NCBI GenBank assembly: GCA_945871955.1
Contig: CAMBXR010000010.1
Span: 1-55,412 of the forward strand
Length of the DNA stretch: 55,412 nt
Direction of reading: 5' to 3'
Source: an uncultured Clostridium sp.
Lineage (GTDB): Bacteria; Bacillota; Clostridia; Peptostreptococcales; Peptostreptococcaceae
The translations under genes and the position numbers were made by a program. The notes beneath the pieces were generated by a model. That model saw nothing but the letters and a program-made list of their open reading frames with translations. It was not told the origin of the DNA and did not search any database. Every line of letters begins with the position of its first letter. Position 1 is the first letter of the stretch. This document shows positions 53,161 to 55,412 of the stretch, piece by piece.

Positions 53161-54126
53161 ATGAGTAGAGAAGTAGTATTTTATGGGGAAAGAGGAATAT
53201 TAAATTCTATAATATTAGATACACAAGGTGATATAGGAAAACAAAAACAATTCTTAAGATCAATAGTTTTAGCAGACAAAAGCAAACTTGATTGGGTAGA
53301 CGATGTAAGGATGATTAAATACTTTGTAGAACCATGTTTTGATCAATTTGGTAACCCAGATATGCTTATAGAAGCTATAACAAAAAATAATGATAAATAT
53401 GTATTATTTATTGAAACAAAGTTAAATTCTTATGAATGTGATGCATTGAATATGGAACAGCTAGAAGATATAAATAATGAATATTTACCTAAATCATATA
53501 AAAATAGTTGTGATAAAATTAATATAAAACTATCAATTTTATATAGATTTATACAAGCATATAAAAATAATTTATCAGATGATAAGAATATAAATAGTAT
53601 AATCGCTGAAAAAGAAGATGCGGTATTAATTTATAACGATGAGACTAAAAGAAAATTAGAAAATTGGATAATGATAGAATACTGGCATAAAAATTTCAAG
53701 GATGCTAAAGAATACTACTTTATAGCATTAACAAATGATTTAAAAGAAATAATAGAAGATAAAAATTTAAACAGTGATTTATTTCCATATAATAATAATA
53801 AAATTATTCCACCTATTGGTAGTAAGCAGTGGGATTTAGATAAAGGAAAATTTGGAATAACAACTTATGATACACTTTTAGATAAAAAAGTTATATCTAA
53901 ACAGTCTGGTTATTATAAAGATACAAGTGATTTAATGTTATTCCATCCTCCTACTATTACAGATTATCAAAAAAATAAAGAGCTACATGCTTTAGTAAGT
54001 ATTGACGCTGATAGATGGAATGAGAGTCAACAAGAATTATATAATTTAATCAAAAATATGAAAGAGCTTGATTTAGATTTTAAATTATTTATTAAAAACT
54101 TTATGGAGTCTATAGAATATAATTAA
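53161..54126 (+). CDS. Unknown protein with a PD-(D/E)XK nuclease-like motif
   Basis: 321 residues. The stretch NPDMLIEAI (65-73, P66-D67) followed by YVLFIETKL (80-88, E85-x-K87) is a good PD-(D/E)XK signature: acid, beta hairpin, then E-x-K. The rest is mixed alpha/beta without membrane segments and I know no family for it. It has its own GGGGGA ribosome binding site and a strong terminator. Single gene; a restriction-like, repair or defence nuclease is possible, but only the motif supports this. Confidence 0.6.
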   Translation: MSREVVFYGERGILNSIILDTQGDIGKQKQFLRSIVLADKSKLDWVDDVRMIKYFVEPCFDQFGNPDMLIEAITKNNDKYVLFIETKLNSYECDALNMEQLEDINNEYLPKSYKNSCDKINIKLSILYRFIQAYKNNLSDDKNINSIIAEKEDAVLIYNDETKRKLENWIMIEYWHKNFKDAKEYYFIALTNDLKEIIEDKNLNSDLFPYNNNKIIPPIGSKQWDLDKGKFGITTYDTLLDKKVISKQSGYYKDTSDLMLFHPPTITDYQKNKELHALVSIDADRWNESQQELYNLIKNMKELDLDFKLFIKNFMESIEYN

Positions 54127-54150
54127 GAAATTCATGCTAAAAGAAATTAT

Positions 54151-54186
54151 AAAAATGGTGTATCAACAAATGATACACCATTTTTA
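54151..54186. terminator. Bidirectional terminator
   Basis: Perfect 14-bp stem AAAAATGGTGTATC / GATACACCATTTTT with 7-base loop. Confidence 0.9.
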
Positions 54187-54200
54187 TAGGTGAATTTTAG

Positions 54201-54362
54201 CTATTCAGTTTCAGAAAAATCATCTTTTCCCACTCCACATAGAGGACATTCCCAATCATCAGGAAGGTCTTCAAATGAAGTTCCTGGATTTATTCCATTA
54301 TCGGGATCTCCTACCTCTGGATCATATATATATCCACAAATATCACAAACATACTTTTGCAT
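54201..54362 (-). CDS. Rubredoxin
   Basis: 53 residues: [17 protein letters not shown] and [13 protein letters not shown] give the two C-x2-C-G pairs that hold one iron. The family passes electrons to oxygen- and peroxide-reducing enzymes in anaerobes. The longer frame to 54404 is rejected because AGGGGGGAAATTT directly precedes ATG 54362. It sits beside a nitroreductase on the other strand. Confidence 0.96.
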   Translation of the reverse strand: MQKYVCDICGYIYDPEVGDPDNGINPGTSFEDLPDDWECPLCGVGKDDFSETE

Positions 54363-54573
54363 AAATTTCCCCCCTATATATGTATTTAATTTATTATTAC
54401 CCATTAAAATTGAATAACCTCTAATATTTATGAAAGTATACAGTATGCTTTTGATGTATTATTACAATTGCAATAAGAGAAAAATTTATTAAATAAGAAC
54501 TGTATAAAAATGCATAAATACATATAATTTGATAAACTGTTATTATATAATCATATTTTGAGGAGAAAAATAT

Positions 54574-55089
54574 ATGTTAGAAATATTTAAAAATAGAAGA
54601 AGTATAAGAAAATTCACAAATGAAACTGTATCAAAAGAAGATATAGAAAAAATACTAAAAGCAGGGTTACTAGCACCATCATCAATGAATAAGAAGCCTG
54701 TAAAACTTATAGTAATAGATAACAAGGAGACAATTGTTAAATTGGAAACATGTAAAAAGCATGGAACTCTACCACTAAAAACCGCACCCCTTGTTATTGC
54801 AGTTATAGCAGATAATGAATTAAGTGATGTTTGGGTGGAGGATGCATCCATAGCAGCCACATTTATTCAATTGGAAGTTGAAAAGCTGGGGCTTGGTTCT
54901 ACTTGGATTCAAATGAGAAAAAGAGAAGCTGAGGATAAAGGTTCTGAAGTGGCTGTTAGAGAGGTGCTTAATATACCTAATAAGTATGGAGTTTTAGCAC
55001 TTATTGCTATTGGTAACAAGGATGAGGAGAAGAAGCCTTATGAAGATAGTGATATAGATTTTGGAAAGGTTCATTATAACGGATTTTAA
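54574..55089 (+). CDS. Nitroreductase-family flavoprotein
   Basis: 171 residues, one domain. FKNRRSIRKFTNETV near the start binds FMN phosphate, and LLAPSSMNKKPVKLIVI, LGLGSTWIQM and LIAIGNKDEEKKP are typical of the family. It reduces nitro or enone groups with NAD(P)H; its native substrate is unknown. GAGGAG ribosome binding site. Confidence 0.93.
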   Translation: MLEIFKNRRSIRKFTNETVSKEDIEKILKAGLLAPSSMNKKPVKLIVIDNKETIVKLETCKKHGTLPLKTAPLVIAVIADNELSDVWVEDASIAATFIQLEVEKLGLGSTWIQMRKREAEDKGSEVAVREVLNIPNKYGVLALIAIGNKDEEKKPYEDSDIDFGKVHYNGF

Positions 55090-55127
55090 ATTAGAAAGAT
55101 AAAATGGATATTTGAGGTGTATAGTGG

Positions 55128-55190
55128 ATGAATTTAAAAGATAAAATAGATAAGATGCCAGAATGCCCAGGTATTTATATAAAGAATTAA
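55128..55190 (+). pseudogene. Truncated UvrC-like GIY-YIG gene start
   Basis: MNLKDKIDKMPECPGIYIKN and then a stop. This is the typical N-terminus of UvrC and stand-alone GIY-YIG nucleases (K-x-P-x-x-PGIY), with GAGGTG at proper distance from the ATG, but the reading frame ends where the YVGK part should come. It is probably the remnant of a duplicated uvrC-like gene. Confidence 0.6.
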
Positions 55191-55195
55191 GTAAG

Positions 55196-55356
55196 ATGAA
55201 TTATAATACATTAAAACTTTTAGATAGTAAATTTATATTGGAAAGATACTCAGTTGAAAATAAAAAAATAATTAAACAAATTATATTATGGGTATATATG
55301 TAACAAATGATAAATTGGTTCTGTTAATTAGATATGATGAGAATTGTTCTCGATAG
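55196..55356 (+). pseudogene. Frameshifted remnant of unknown gene
   Basis: Frame A (55196-55303) begins MNYNTLKLLDSKFILERYS and stops after 35 residues. Frame B (55288-55356) continues MGIYVTNDKLVLLIRYDENC. Joined, they resemble the first part of a small regulatory (ACT-like) domain, though I am not sure of the family. A frame change near 55288 and an early stop at 55354 suggest decay. Confidence 0.4.
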
Positions 55357-55412
55357 TATTAATAAACCGATAGGTTAAATTAGGTTTCACTTTTTAAAAA
55401 TAGGCACAACAA

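Larger units (their letters stand above)
55090..55412. other. Right-edge region with decayed genes
   Basis: 323 bp without an intact gene. It contains a truncated UvrC-like start (55128-55190) and an overlapping pair of short frames (55196-55356), followed by a short AACC-gata-GGTT hairpin near 55367. The region looks like an area of gene decay. Confidence 0.55.

Overview
The window is very AT-rich (low-GC Firmicute), with strong AGGAGG-type ribosome binding sites and many U-tailed hairpin terminators. The gene content is a class Ib ribonucleotide reductase, rubredoxin, tandem BFD-like ferredoxin domains, CstA, pseudouridine salvage genes and an ECF sigma factor paired with a DUF4179 protein. 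This fits an anaerobic clostridium, most likely of the Peptostreptococcaceae (Clostridioides/Paraclostridium/Paeniclostridium type). The family is inferred from gene style, not from a marker gene. I see no rRNA, tRNA, CRISPR array, insertion sequence or phage module.

Layout. (1) 1-5250 looks like an accessory, defence-flavoured patch: a DUF3644 HEPN protein, a noncoding stretch with RNA-like hairpins, a small zinc-ribbon protein, and an HsdR-like restriction/helicase protein with no HsdM or HsdS beside it. (2) 5500-8775: nrdE-nrdF behind two NrdR-box-like sites 32 bp apart. (3) 8786-10794, minus strand: pseudouridine kinase (with an N-terminal HTH) and pseudouridine-5'-phosphate glycosidase, coupled by TAATG. 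(4) 11056-17443: an AraC regulator, a complete DctP-DctQ-DctM TRAP transporter and a cytoplasmic GH31 glycosidase, probably a system for an acidic alpha-glycoside. (5) 17641-25389: a DUF4375 protein, ECF sigma/DUF4179 anti-sigma pair, an Rpn-type nuclease, a GH3 beta-glucosidase and two membrane proteins of unknown function. (6) 25441-34423: two HxlR-like regulators, a solitary ilvD, an AGCS alanine/glycine symporter, cstA with an upstream gene of unknown function, a CNNM/CBS/CorC protein and a five-repeat beta-flower-like protein. (7) 34823-39169: a 1448-residue surface protein with LTD, PHP phosphoesterase and OB-fold-like domains and an odd sorting signal. (8) 39872-46237: MarR with a heterodimeric ABC exporter whose first half is split by a 4-bp duplication, then a GntR (YtrA-type) ABC transporter operon with a palindrome on its promoter. 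(9) 47426-51216: a dedicated second Hsp70 set: BspA-type LRR membrane protein and TerB-J protein on one strand, divergent GrpE-like and HscC-like Hsp70 genes on the other. (10) 51326-55412: a CDF metal exporter, tandem BFD protein, a solitary PD-(D/E)XK protein, rubredoxin, nitroreductase, and remains of a UvrC-like gene and another decayed gene at the right edge.

The most unusual units are the second chaperone set, the TRAP-GH31 locus with its 13-bp inverted repeat and cre-like site, the left-edge HEPN/lone HsdR patch with structured noncoding DNA, and the giant PHP surface protein. All functions are read from recognisable motifs and context; no database search was possible.
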